Assembly: GCF_026735165.1 (NCBI RefSeq)
Contig: NZ_JAPQES010000001.1
Coordinates: forward strand, 1,116,001-1,180,000
DNA from: Clostridium ganghwense
GTDB lineage: Bacteria; Bacillota; Clostridia; Clostridiales; Clostridiaceae
DNA: 64,000 bases
Direction: 5' to 3'
Shown: piece after piece, positions 54,615 to 63,041 of the stretch
How the letters are laid out: each line of letters begins with the position of its first letter
Position numbering within the stretch: position 1 is the first letter of the stretch
Notes under the pieces: model-generated
What the model was told of the DNA's origin: nothing
What the model saw: the letters and a program-made list of their open reading frames with translations, nothing else
The model's database searches: none
Made by a program: the position numbers and the translations under genes

Positions 54615-56171
54615 TTATACTTGATTATTATAATTGCTGAATTCACTTGGAGAATATCCAGTATGTTTTTTAAATATCCTTGAAAAATATCTATAGTCTG
54701 GATACCCCACTTTTAAAGCAACTTCTGATACCTTAATATTTGAATTTTGAAGATACTCTATTGCTTTTTCGATTCTAAGTTTTGTAATATATTCAACAAA
54801 ACTTATTCCCACTACCTTTTTTATTCTTCTACTTAAATAACTTTCACTTAAATAAACCTGTCTTGAAACATCTTTTAAACATATATTTTCAGTATAATGT
54901 TCATTTATATATTTTATAGCTTTATTTAATCCACTTTCACTAATATTAATATTTTCTAACTTGATATATCTAAGAACGCTAATAATAATTTCATTTACCC
55001 ATTTATACAATTCATTAATAGTATGCAATCCTTCTACTTTTTTATAGGCCTCAAATTCTTCCCCTAATACCTTTTCTACTGATATATTATATTGAGTTAA
55101 TATTTTCAAAGCCATTAAAACTATCTCTATACTTACTTGTTTTATGATTCCATAACCTATGTTATTATCTTTAAGTACTTTAAAATATATATCATGCAAT
55201 TGCTTACTTATCTTATTTTTATCCCCAGCTCTTAAACTTAATTTAATCTCATTTTCTGCATTTAAAATATATGTCCATTTAATTATATTTTCTCGCTTTA
55301 GGTCTACAAAATAAATTATACTTCCCTTACCTTCATATAATTTATTTTTTAAAGCTTGTTTACTTTCATCATATACTTTTTTCATTTCATTTATAGACCC
55401 AAAATTAGATACTCCTATGGTTATAGTATTATCCTTTCTTTTCATAACTTCTAATTGAATACTTTCAAAAATATTCGCAATATCTTTATGAACCAATTCT
55501 TCAGTATCTATTATTACAGCAATTATATTTTCATGACATTCAACTATATAATGACAAATCTCTCCTATACTTAGATGAATTATATTTTTTATATATTCAT
55601 TCTGTTCATGTAGAATATCAAATCTGTCTTTTTCTAATATTTTTTGATAATTATCATTTTCAATACATCCTATAATTATAGATTTTAAATCAATATTATA
55701 TTCTCTAATAAATTCATCCAGTTTACTAGTTATTATCTTTCCCCTCATCATATCTAAAAGAACTTTTTCTCTTGCAATATCAATGTGCTCTTTATTCTTC
55801 TTAAATTCAATATGAACTTTTTCAATAGAAGATAAAAATTCTTCTTCATCTATAGGTTTCAAAATAAAATCAAAAGCATTTATTTTAACTGCTCCTCTAG
55901 CATATTGAAAATCATCATATCCCGTTATTACTATAAATTTACATTCTGGTAAAAATTCTTTTATACTTTGAGCCATTTCTATACCATTTATTCCAGGCAT
56001 GCTTATATCTGTAACTATCAAATCAGGCTTTGTTTTTCTAGCTACTTCAATACCTTCATATCCGTTTGAAGCTTCCCCACAAATTTCACACTCATATTTT
56101 TTCCAATCTATAGTTCTTTTCATTCCTTCTCTTGCAAAACGTTCATCATCTACTATCATTACTTTTATCAT
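54615..56171 (-). CDS. Response regulator with AraC DNA-binding domain (YesN-like)
   Basis: 518 residues from ATG 56171, nine bases after AAGGGGG. The receiver domain (1-120) has VMIVDDERFAREGMKR and the phosphorylated Asp in DLIVTDISMPG, with KPIDEEEF at the end. A long central linker of about 280 residues precedes two AraC helix-turn-helices (VSRQVYLSESYLSRRIKKVV and ALKVGYPDYRYFSRIFKKH). It overlaps the kinase gene by 26 bp. Together they likely sense an extracellular solute and turn on an uptake operon; the Fbp/Afu-type transporter just upstream (58831-62775) is the obvious candidate. Confidence 0.92.
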   Translation of the reverse strand: MIKVMIVDDERFAREGMKRTIDWKKYECEICGEASNGYEGIEVARKTKPDLIVTDISMPGINGIEMAQSIKEFLPECKFIVITGYDDFQYARGAVKINAFDFILKPIDEEEFLSSIEKVHIEFKKNKEHIDIAREKVLLDMMRGKIITSKLDEFIREYNIDLKSIIIGCIENDNYQKILEKDRFDILHEQNEYIKNIIHLSIGEICHYIVECHENIIAVIIDTEELVHKDIANIFESIQLEVMKRKDNTITIGVSNFGSINEMKKVYDESKQALKNKLYEGKGSIIYFVDLKRENIIKWTYILNAENEIKLSLRAGDKNKISKQLHDIYFKVLKDNNIGYGIIKQVSIEIVLMALKILTQYNISVEKVLGEEFEAYKKVEGLHTINELYKWVNEIIISVLRYIKLENINISESGLNKAIKYINEHYTENICLKDVSRQVYLSESYLSRRIKKVVGISFVEYITKLRIEKAIEYLQNSNIKVSEVALKVGYPDYRYFSRIFKKHTGYSPSEFSNYNNQV

Positions 56172-57903
56172 TCTCTTCATCCCCCTTCCAATCATATGGA
56201 AGAATCAATTTCACATAAGTTTTATCATCTATTCTATCTAAGAATACTCCGTATTTTTCACCATAATGAATCTTAACTCTTTTATCTACGTTGCTCATTC
56301 CAATTCCTTCACCTTTAGTGCTTTCATTTGTTATTCCAACACCATTATCTATAATTTCAAAACATATATTTTCTTCTTTCTTATATCCTTTTATAACAAG
56401 TTTGCCCTTTTCTAATTTAGGTTCTAAACCATGAATTATAGCATTTTCAACTAAAGGCTGTAATAAAAGTTTTAAAATTCTCTGGTCCAATATTTTATTA
56501 TCTATTTCAAAATCCACACTAAATTTATCCCCATATCTTATGCTCTGAATAGTTAGGTAATTATTAATTTGATCAATATCCTCTTTTACGGTAACTATAT
56601 CCCCTTTTTTACTTATACTATATCTTAAAAATTTCCCCAAAGTAGTAGTCATTTTAACTACTCCTTCATTTTCTCCAAGCTTAGCCATCCATTTTATAGA
56701 TTCTAAAGTATTATATAAAAAATGAGGATTCACCTGAGCCTTTAAATTCTTATATTCAGCTTCTTTTAAAAGATACTGCTTAATATAAACCTCTTCTATC
56801 AGCTTATCTATTTCCCTTACCATTTTATTAAAACTCTTTCCAAGGTCTCCTATCTCATCATTAGAATCTATATTAACGTTTACATTCATATCTCCCTTTT
56901 CTACTCTACGCATTAATCCTGAAAGTTTATTTATAGGTTTCGAAATACTTTTAGATAGAATAAGAGATACTATAATTGCAAAAACGCTCAAAAGAATAAG
57001 AACAAATATAAAAGTTTGCACTATCATCCCTTTATCCTTATATATAGACTTAACGGGAACGATTTCAACTATTTTAAATTCATTATGGGCAAGAGTATTA
57101 AAATAAGCTACATACTGTTCTCCCTCTAAAGTACACCTAAATTGTCCTTGCTTGTTATTTAAGATAGTATCCACATAATTCTCATAAAATTTAAAGCCTG
57201 TCCTATCTTTATATAATTTATCAGTAATTATATATCCTTGCTTGTCCAATATATAGATATTATTTCCTTCATACACCTTCGCATGTTTTAAAATATTATT
57301 AAAATAATCATCATATATATCTAAAAATACATATCCTAATTTTTCATCATTTTCTCTATCTATAATTTGCCTGCATATGGCCAAAACAATATCTTTTCTT
57401 TCTCTTCCATCAACTCTTCTGTGTACATAAAATAACTTATTGTCTTCTGCAGAATCAATTAAATCAAAAATCTCATTGTATTTATTTCCATAAATAGGAG
57501 AAAAATATTCTTGAGTAGTAAATCTACTCAACGGATTATTTAATCCCATTATATACACAGGTATATCCATTTTCTGATTTGCAGTAACGCTAGTAATTAT
57601 GGTATATATTTTCTGGGCATCTTTAAATTTTTCATTATAGCTACTATATTTTTCCTTTTTGAAAATCTGCTGAATTTCTTTATTTTCAGCCAAAAACTCA
57701 ACAATACTTGAAAAATTATTTATAGAAGAATCAATAAAAGAACTCATTATTTTTATATTTTCATTTATTGAAGTATTAATTTTCTTATTTATTAAACTTG
57801 AAGTATTACAGTAATAAAATACTGTCATAATTATCAAAGGAAAAAATCCTACTATTATAAATGCTTTAAAAAGTCTTGTTTTAAAATTCTTTTTTTTTAT
57901 CAT
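56146..57903 (-). CDS. Sensor histidine kinase (YesM-like)
   Basis: 585 residues. Membrane segments near 13-33 and 290-312 flank an extracellular Cache-type sensor. HAMP is ILSKSISKPINKLSGLMRRV, and the phosphoacceptor helix NPHFLYNTLESIKWMAKL carries the His of the His_kinase family. The ATP-binding module has QPLVENAIIHGLEPK and FEIIDNGVGI. It is the first gene of the pair and overlaps the response regulator by 26 bp. YesMN-type systems commonly control ABC uptake of sugars or sugar phosphates. The ligand is unknown. Confidence 0.92.
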   Translation of the reverse strand: MIKKKNFKTRLFKAFIIVGFFPLIIMTVFYYCNTSSLINKKINTSINENIKIMSSFIDSSINNFSSIVEFLAENKEIQQIFKKEKYSSYNEKFKDAQKIYTIITSVTANQKMDIPVYIMGLNNPLSRFTTQEYFSPIYGNKYNEIFDLIDSAEDNKLFYVHRRVDGRERKDIVLAICRQIIDRENDEKLGYVFLDIYDDYFNNILKHAKVYEGNNIYILDKQGYIITDKLYKDRTGFKFYENYVDTILNNKQGQFRCTLEGEQYVAYFNTLAHNEFKIVEIVPVKSIYKDKGMIVQTFIFVLILLSVFAIIVSLILSKSISKPINKLSGLMRRVEKGDMNVNVNIDSNDEIGDLGKSFNKMVREIDKLIEEVYIKQYLLKEAEYKNLKAQVNPHFLYNTLESIKWMAKLGENEGVVKMTTTLGKFLRYSISKKGDIVTVKEDIDQINNYLTIQSIRYGDKFSVDFEIDNKILDQRILKLLLQPLVENAIIHGLEPKLEKGKLVIKGYKKEENICFEIIDNGVGITNESTKGEGIGMSNVDKRVKIHYGEKYGVFLDRIDDKTYVKLILPYDWKGDEENDKSNDSR

Positions 57904-57939
57904 TATAACCCCTTTATCTCCTAGTTTACTTTAAAATAA

Positions 57940-57968
57940 TTATAGCACAAAAATCTCATGTGCTATAA
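57940..57968 (-). terminator. Hairpin after the MgtC-like gene
   Basis: ttatagcaca / tgtgctataa stem 33 bp past the 58001 stop, with a modest T-rich tail. A second, overlapping pairing (gcacaaa...tttgtgc) is possible, so its terminator role is uncertain. Confidence 0.5.
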
Positions 57969-58000
57969 AGAGACTTTGTGCCATAAACATAAAACTTCCA

Positions 58001-58723
58001 CTATATAATTGTTACTTTATAAATTTCCTCAAATGCACTCAAATCCTGAACTATTTTTCCTGGCTTTACATATATAGGAACCAAAATTGTGTATAAGCTT
58101 TTCCTTAAGCAAATACTCTCTTCTTCAATCTCCTCTTCAATTTCTTCTTCCTCTAAAGAAAACTCTATGTTCTTTACTTTAATACTTTTACTTTCAAAAT
58201 ATTTCGAAACCCTATCTACTAAATCTTTTTTATTGTAATATTCTATCTCTATTTTCACCATATTTTTTTTGTGAAAAATTTTACCTTCAAACTTCTTCAA
58301 AGATGCTAATACACCATAAACACCAATTGTTCCAAAAATACTCAATGCATAATATCCCATACCTACAGCAAGTCCGATGCAAGCTACTACCCAAATAGTT
58401 GCAGCTGTGGTAAGCCCTTTAACAGAGCCTTTCTCATGTATTATAGTTCCTGCTCCTAAAAAACCTACTCCTGTTACTACTTGTGCACCTATTCTTCCTA
58501 TATCAGCTTTAAGTGCGTTAGCTAGTTGTGGATTTTGCATTATCAGTTTAGTAGTGTCCTCTATCATATGAACTTGTATCATAGATATAATTGCCGCCCC
58601 TACACAAACTAATATATGAGTTCTAAATCCTGCTGGTCTATTTTTGAATTCTCTTTCGTATCCTATAAGTCCACCAACTATTATTGCTAAAGCTAATCTA
58701 ATAACCACTTCATGCCAATGCAC
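58001..58723 (-). CDS. MgtC/SapB family membrane protein
   Basis: 240 residues. Five membrane helices carry LALAIIVGGLIGYEREFKNR, PAGFRTHILVCVGAAIISM, IGAQVVTGVGFLGAGTII and GLTTAATIWVVACIGLAVG. A soluble ACT-like C-terminal domain with a run of Glu residues (SLEEEEIEEEIEEES) follows. The family is linked to magnesium limitation and membrane energetics. No M-box riboswitch is seen upstream. It lies between the two-component genes and the ABC operon on the same strand, separated by terminators, so it appears monocistronic. Confidence 0.9.
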   Translation of the reverse strand: MHWHEVVIRLALAIIVGGLIGYEREFKNRPAGFRTHILVCVGAAIISMIQVHMIEDTTKLIMQNPQLANALKADIGRIGAQVVTGVGFLGAGTIIHEKGSVKGLTTAATIWVVACIGLAVGMGYYALSIFGTIGVYGVLASLKKFEGKIFHKKNMVKIEIEYYNKKDLVDRVSKYFESKSIKVKNIEFSLEEEEIEEEIEEESICLRKSLYTILVPIYVKPGKIVQDLSAFEEIYKVTII

Positions 58724-58764
58724 TTATCTCCCCCCCTTGTTATTATATATTGTATACATTTACA

Positions 58765-58797
58765 AAAAAGTACTATGCATATATCATAGTACTTTTT
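58765..58797 (-). terminator. Terminator of the Fbp/Afu-type ABC operon
   Basis: 13-bp stem aaaaagtactatg (58765-58777) / catagtacttttt (58785-58797) with a minus-strand T-run, 34 bp past the ATPase stop. Confidence 0.8.
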
Positions 58798-58830
58798 ATA
58801 TTTTCTTACAATGTATAATTTTTTATGCAA

Positions 58831-59904
58831 TTATATAATATGAACATTATCAGGTAAGAAATTAATCATTACCTCCTGACCTTCATCAAATACTTCTTTA
58901 CCTTGTGGATTAGTATCTTGTATTATTATATCTTTATCTCCCATTCTAACTACATAATCTTGATATGCTCCCATAAATGTAGATAAAGTAACCGTTCCTT
59001 TTAAAAGCCCTTCTCTTCCTACATTTATTGCCTCAGGTCTTAATACTACTCTACATTCATCACCTGGCTTTTTATCTCCTTTGTAGTTTATTTTTATTAT
59101 TTTTCCGTATACTTCTATTTCAACTTTTTCACCATCTATTGACTTTATAGTACCATCAAGGAAATTAGCTGTTCCTATAAAATCAGCTACAAATTCTGAT
59201 TTTGGAGTATAATAAACTTCCTTTGGAGTACCAACTTGTTCAATTATACCTCTATTCATAATAATTATTCTATCAGATAAACTCATTGCTTCTGATTGAT
59301 CATGTGTTACATATATTGCAGTTATACCTACTTTTTTCTGTATCTTTCTAATTTCTGTTCTCATATACACTCTAAGCTTTGCATCTAGGTTTGATAAAGG
59401 TTCATCAAATAACAAAACCCCAGGTTCCATGACAAGAGCACGTGCAAGCGCAACCCTCTGCTGTTGTCCTCCTGATAATTGATTTGGATATCTATATTCC
59501 AATCCTTTTAATCCTACAAGTTCGATAATATTTTCTACTTTTTCTTTTATAACTGCTTTGCTCAAATTTTTAAGTTTTAATCCATAAGCTACATTATCAA
59601 AGATATTGTAGTGAGGGAAAAGTGCATATGTTTGAAAAACCATTGAAGAATCTCTCTTATCTGGAGGTAAATCATTAATCTTATCCCCGCCTAAATAAAT
59701 ATCTCCTGAAGTTGGAATTTCAAATCCAGCTACCATTCTAAGAGTAGTTGTTTTTCCACATCCTGAAGGTCCAAGTAATGTTACAAATTCTCCTGGTTTT
59801 ATATCTACAGAAATATTATCAACAGCTCTAAATTCTTTATTGTCCGCTCCTATATATATTTTATTAAGATTTTTAATATTAACACCTTTACTTCTCTTTT
59901 CCAT
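58831..59904 (-). CDS. ABC transporter ATPase (FbpC/PotA-like)
   Basis: 357 residues. Walker A is [10 protein letters not shown]-loop VFQTYALFPHYNIFDNV, signature LSGGQQQR, Walker B LLFDEPLSNLD and H-loop IYVTHDQSEAM. The C-terminal TOBE domain (about 270-357; CRVVLRPEAINVG) fits the spermidine/iron/phosphonate (CUT-like) group. It is the last gene of a binding protein-permease-ATPase operon. Its ribosome site (GAGAGGAT) is weaker than those of its partners. The substrate follows from the binding protein and is unclear. Confidence 0.92.
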   Translation of the reverse strand: MEKRSKGVNIKNLNKIYIGADNKEFRAVDNISVDIKPGEFVTLLGPSGCGKTTTLRMVAGFEIPTSGDIYLGGDKINDLPPDKRDSSMVFQTYALFPHYNIFDNVAYGLKLKNLSKAVIKEKVENIIELVGLKGLEYRYPNQLSGGQQQRVALARALVMEPGVLLFDEPLSNLDAKLRVYMRTEIRKIQKKVGITAIYVTHDQSEAMSLSDRIIIMNRGIIEQVGTPKEVYYTPKSEFVADFIGTANFLDGTIKSIDGEKVEIEVYGKIIKINYKGDKKPGDECRVVLRPEAINVGREGLLKGTVTLSTFMGAYQDYVVRMGDKDIIIQDTNPQGKEVFDEGQEVMINFLPDNVHII

Positions 59905-59949
59905 TCTATGTTCGCCATCCTCTCGTATTCATTATTAGTTCTTTTCTAC

Positions 59950-61638
59950 TTACATTCCTTCTTTACTTACTCCCATTTTACTTAATGCAAAATTCATAAT
60001 GGCTACTGCTGTATACACTATAATTATAAGTATTGTAGAAAATGCTGCTGCAACTCCGAATCTACCAGCATCTGTTTGTGCTAATATTTGAACTGTAAGT
60101 AAGCTGTATTTAGCTGATACCAAGAAGATAACAGCACTTACTGCAGTCATACTTCTAACAAAGCTATAAACAAGTCCACTAAAGAATGCGGGTTTTATCA
60201 ATGGTAATGTTATAGATGAAAATACCTTTGAAGTATTAGCTCCAAGATCTGAAGCTGCTTCTTCTATAGCAGGATCTATTTGTTGAAGAGCTGCCACACC
60301 TGATCTAACTCCAACAGGTAAGCTTCTCATAACAAATGCAATTACAATTATAGTTCCTGTTCCTGTTAATAATAATGGTCTAGTATTATAAGCTAATATA
60401 TAACCTATACCTATAACTGTTCCTGGTACTGCCATAGCAAGTAGTGAACTAAATTCTACAAAACCTTTTCCAAAGAATTTCTTTCTTACAATAAGGAAAG
60501 CTATTATCATAGCTAATATTCCTGTAAGCGGCGTAGCAATAACTGATAGGAATGTAGTATCCATTATTGGTTCAAGTCCTAAGTCAAATACATATTTAAA
60601 ATGATCTAGAGTTAAAGAGTAATTTACACCCCAAATTTTAAATAATCCGCCTAATGGAATTAATATATAAAGTGCTAATATAAATATAGTTATTAATAAA
60701 CAAACTATACTTAATGGATAAACAATTTGTTTTTCAGTAATTAATTCTCTTTCTCTTGAAGCCTTTCCTGTTACAGTAACATAAGATTTTCTTTCTAACC
60801 AATACTTTTCTATAACAAATATGAGAATTGTAAGCGCAAGTAATATAACCGCTATTGTAGCTCCACCTTGCATATCATAATTACCTATTGCTTGTAAATA
60901 TATTGATGTAGCAAGAGTAGAAAAGTCCCCTCCAATAACCATTGGATTTGAGAAATCTGCTACTGTCTCTATAAATGTTAATAAAAATGCATTTGCAATT
61001 CCTGGGGCCATAAGTGGTAAAGTTACTGTTGTGAAAGTTTTCCATCTTGAAGCTCCCATATTTCTTGCTGCTTCTTCTAGTGATACGTCTATATGTTTTA
61101 ATAATCCATTTAACAACAAATATGCAACTGGGAAAAATGTCATAGTTTGTACAATTACTAATCCTTTAAATCCATATATATTTACATCTGTTAAATGTAA
61201 TAATTTATGTGTAACAAGTCCTCGCTGCCCAAAAAGCATTATAACTGATAATGCAAGTACAAAAGGTGGAGAAACTATCGGTAATATTGAAACTATATTA
61301 AACATCTTTTTAAAGCGTGTTCTTATATAAGAATCTGTATAAGCAAAAATAAATCCTAATAATGTAGAAAGTAGTCCTACAGTAACTCCTAATTTCATAG
61401 TATTTCCTAAGGTATTTCTAAAATCTATATTTTCAAGTGTTTGAACATATGCTTTAAGTGTAAATCCGTCTTCCCCTACAAAACTTTGGTTCAATACAGA
61501 AAATAAAGGATATAAGATAAAGGTTAAAAGCACTAAAATAGTAAAAATTATAGTAACTAAAAGTAGAGGATCTCTCCATATCTTTTTCATATCTACTAAA
61601 TCGTTTTTTAGTTTGTTTTTATATTGTTTAAATGCCAT
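59950..61638 (-). CDS. ABC transporter permease, two fused FbpB-type halves
   Basis: 562 residues from ATG 61638, eight bases after AAAGGAAG. Two permease halves of about six helices each carry EAA coupling loops: EEAARNMGASRWKTFTTVTLP near residue 205 and EEAASDLGANTSKVFSSITLP near 480. This double permease is typical of Fbp/Afu and phosphonate-type importers. It pairs with the ATPase 45 bp downstream and the binding protein upstream. An intercistronic hairpin (61694-61722) before it probably keeps its expression below that of the binding protein. Confidence 0.92.
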   Translation of the reverse strand: MAFKQYKNKLKNDLVDMKKIWRDPLLLVTIIFTILVLLTFILYPLFSVLNQSFVGEDGFTLKAYVQTLENIDFRNTLGNTMKLGVTVGLLSTLLGFIFAYTDSYIRTRFKKMFNIVSILPIVSPPFVLALSVIMLFGQRGLVTHKLLHLTDVNIYGFKGLVIVQTMTFFPVAYLLLNGLLKHIDVSLEEAARNMGASRWKTFTTVTLPLMAPGIANAFLLTFIETVADFSNPMVIGGDFSTLATSIYLQAIGNYDMQGGATIAVILLALTILIFVIEKYWLERKSYVTVTGKASRERELITEKQIVYPLSIVCLLITIFILALYILIPLGGLFKIWGVNYSLTLDHFKYVFDLGLEPIMDTTFLSVIATPLTGILAMIIAFLIVRKKFFGKGFVEFSSLLAMAVPGTVIGIGYILAYNTRPLLLTGTGTIIVIAFVMRSLPVGVRSGVAALQQIDPAIEEAASDLGANTSKVFSSITLPLIKPAFFSGLVYSFVRSMTAVSAVIFLVSAKYSLLTVQILAQTDAGRFGVAAAFSTILIIIVYTAVAIMNFALSKMGVSKEGM

Positions 61639-61693
61639 TTGCATACTTCCTTTCAATATCTCAAGGGAATAAATAGACCCTATATTTATTATA

Positions 61694-61722
61694 AGTCCCA
61701 CCATCTATAAGACAGTGGGACT
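61694..61722 (-). terminator. Intercistronic hairpin between binding protein and permease genes
   Basis: agtcccac / gtgggact 8-bp GC-rich stem with a 13-nt loop. The tail (ttataataaata) is only partly T-rich, so it may act as a partial terminator or an mRNA-stabilising hairpin. Confidence 0.55.
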
Positions 61723-61731
61723 ATTTTATTT

Positions 61732-62775
61732 CTATTTATTAGTTGTTTTGTGCCATACTTCAACTAATCTTGCTCTATTTTCACCTGCAAAAGTCATATC
61801 ATAATTTATAAGGTTAGTATTCTTTAATTGCTCAGCTTCTTTTGGTGGCTGTGCATCTGGATTTGTTAAGAATTGATAAGAACCAACTGTTTGACCAAGT
61901 TCTTGTGCTTTCTTAGATAAAGCCCAATCAACAAATTTTTGAGCTGCTTCCATATCTGGTGCATTTTTAATTATTCCTACAGAACCGATTTCATATCCAG
62001 TTCCTTCTGATGGAGCTGATAAAACTATATCTTCATATCCTTGTTTTTTATATTTGATTCCATCATGCATGAAACAAATTCCAACCATGGCTTCTCCCAT
62101 ACCAGCCATTTGTGCAGGAGCTGAACCAGTCTTTGGATATTGCTTAATTTGACCGTCTAATTTCTTTAAGTAATCCATAGCTTTGTCTTCACCCCAAAGC
62201 TGTACTAAAGTAGAAACTAATGTATATGCTGTTCCAGATGATCCTGGATTTGCAACAACTATTTGTCCCTTATATTCTGGTTTTAATAAATCTGCCCAAG
62301 ATTTTGGAACTTCTGCTCCTTTTTCTTTTAATAATGCCTTATTACAAACAAATCCTAAATAACCATTATATATTCCTGTCCAATATCCCTCTTTATCTTT
62401 AAACTTATCTGGTATTTTTTCTGCATTTGGTGAAACATATTTTTCAAGTAATCCTTTTCCTTTAGCATCTATAAAAGTATCTGCTGGTCCACCATACCAA
62501 ACAGAAGCTTGAGTGTTGTCTTTTTCAGCCATAATTCTTGCAAGAATTTCTCCCCCACTCATTCTTACCATGTTAGTTTTAATTCCTGTTTCTTTTTCAA
62601 ACTCTTTAATTGCTTTTTGAGCATGATCTTCCATAAGACCAGCATAAATAGTTAATTTTAACTCTTTTTTATCATTAGAAGCTTGTTGTTTTGAACTAGA
62701 ATTCCCGCATCCAGCTAAAAATCCTACTGACATTAACGCTGTTAATCCTAGTGCCAATATTTTCTTTTTAATCAT
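61732..62775 (-). CDS. ABC transporter substrate-binding lipoprotein (AfuA/FbpA-like)
   Basis: 347 residues from ATG 62775, after GAGGGGGG; a longer in-frame start adds 13 residues without reason. A lipoprotein signal ends at GFLAGC. The mature fold is type II periplasmic binding: LKLTIYAGLMEDHAQKAIKE, TNMVRMSGGEILARIMAEKD, SVWYGGPADTFIDAKGKGL and IVVANPGSSGTAYT. Family members bind ferric iron, sugar phosphates, phosphoglycerate or 2-aminoethylphosphonate. The paired tyrosines of ferric-binding proteins are not evident, and regulation by a YesMN-type system points to an organic phosphate. That is inference. Confidence 0.9.
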   Translation of the reverse strand: MIKKKILALGLTALMSVGFLAGCGNSSSKQQASNDKKELKLTIYAGLMEDHAQKAIKEFEKETGIKTNMVRMSGGEILARIMAEKDNTQASVWYGGPADTFIDAKGKGLLEKYVSPNAEKIPDKFKDKEGYWTGIYNGYLGFVCNKALLKEKGAEVPKSWADLLKPEYKGQIVVANPGSSGTAYTLVSTLVQLWGEDKAMDYLKKLDGQIKQYPKTGSAPAQMAGMGEAMVGICFMHDGIKYKKQGYEDIVLSAPSEGTGYEIGSVGIIKNAPDMEAAQKFVDWALSKKAQELGQTVGSYQFLTNPDAQPPKEAEQLKNTNLINYDMTFAGENRARLVEVWHKTTNK

Positions 62776-63041
62776 ATTTACCCCCCTCAATTCCTTTAAT
62801 TTTAAATTTGACAACCTTTACATATCGTTTTTTAACTTACAAGTATATTATAAATCCATTTTGTCTTATAAAAATAATAATGAACAAAATAAGGCACATA
62901 GAGGTAAAAATTTTAAACATTCTATACTTCTCTTAATTTCTCATGGAATTTTATACAAATAAATGATATTATATTCTGTGTGTATTTTTTCAATATATTG
63001 TCATTATTAAATATAAATTATATAACAAAGGAGTAAAAAAT

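Noticed and set aside
58724..58830. M-box magnesium riboswitch before the MgtC-like gene
   Set aside because: The region is short and its only structure is the terminator of the ABC operon.
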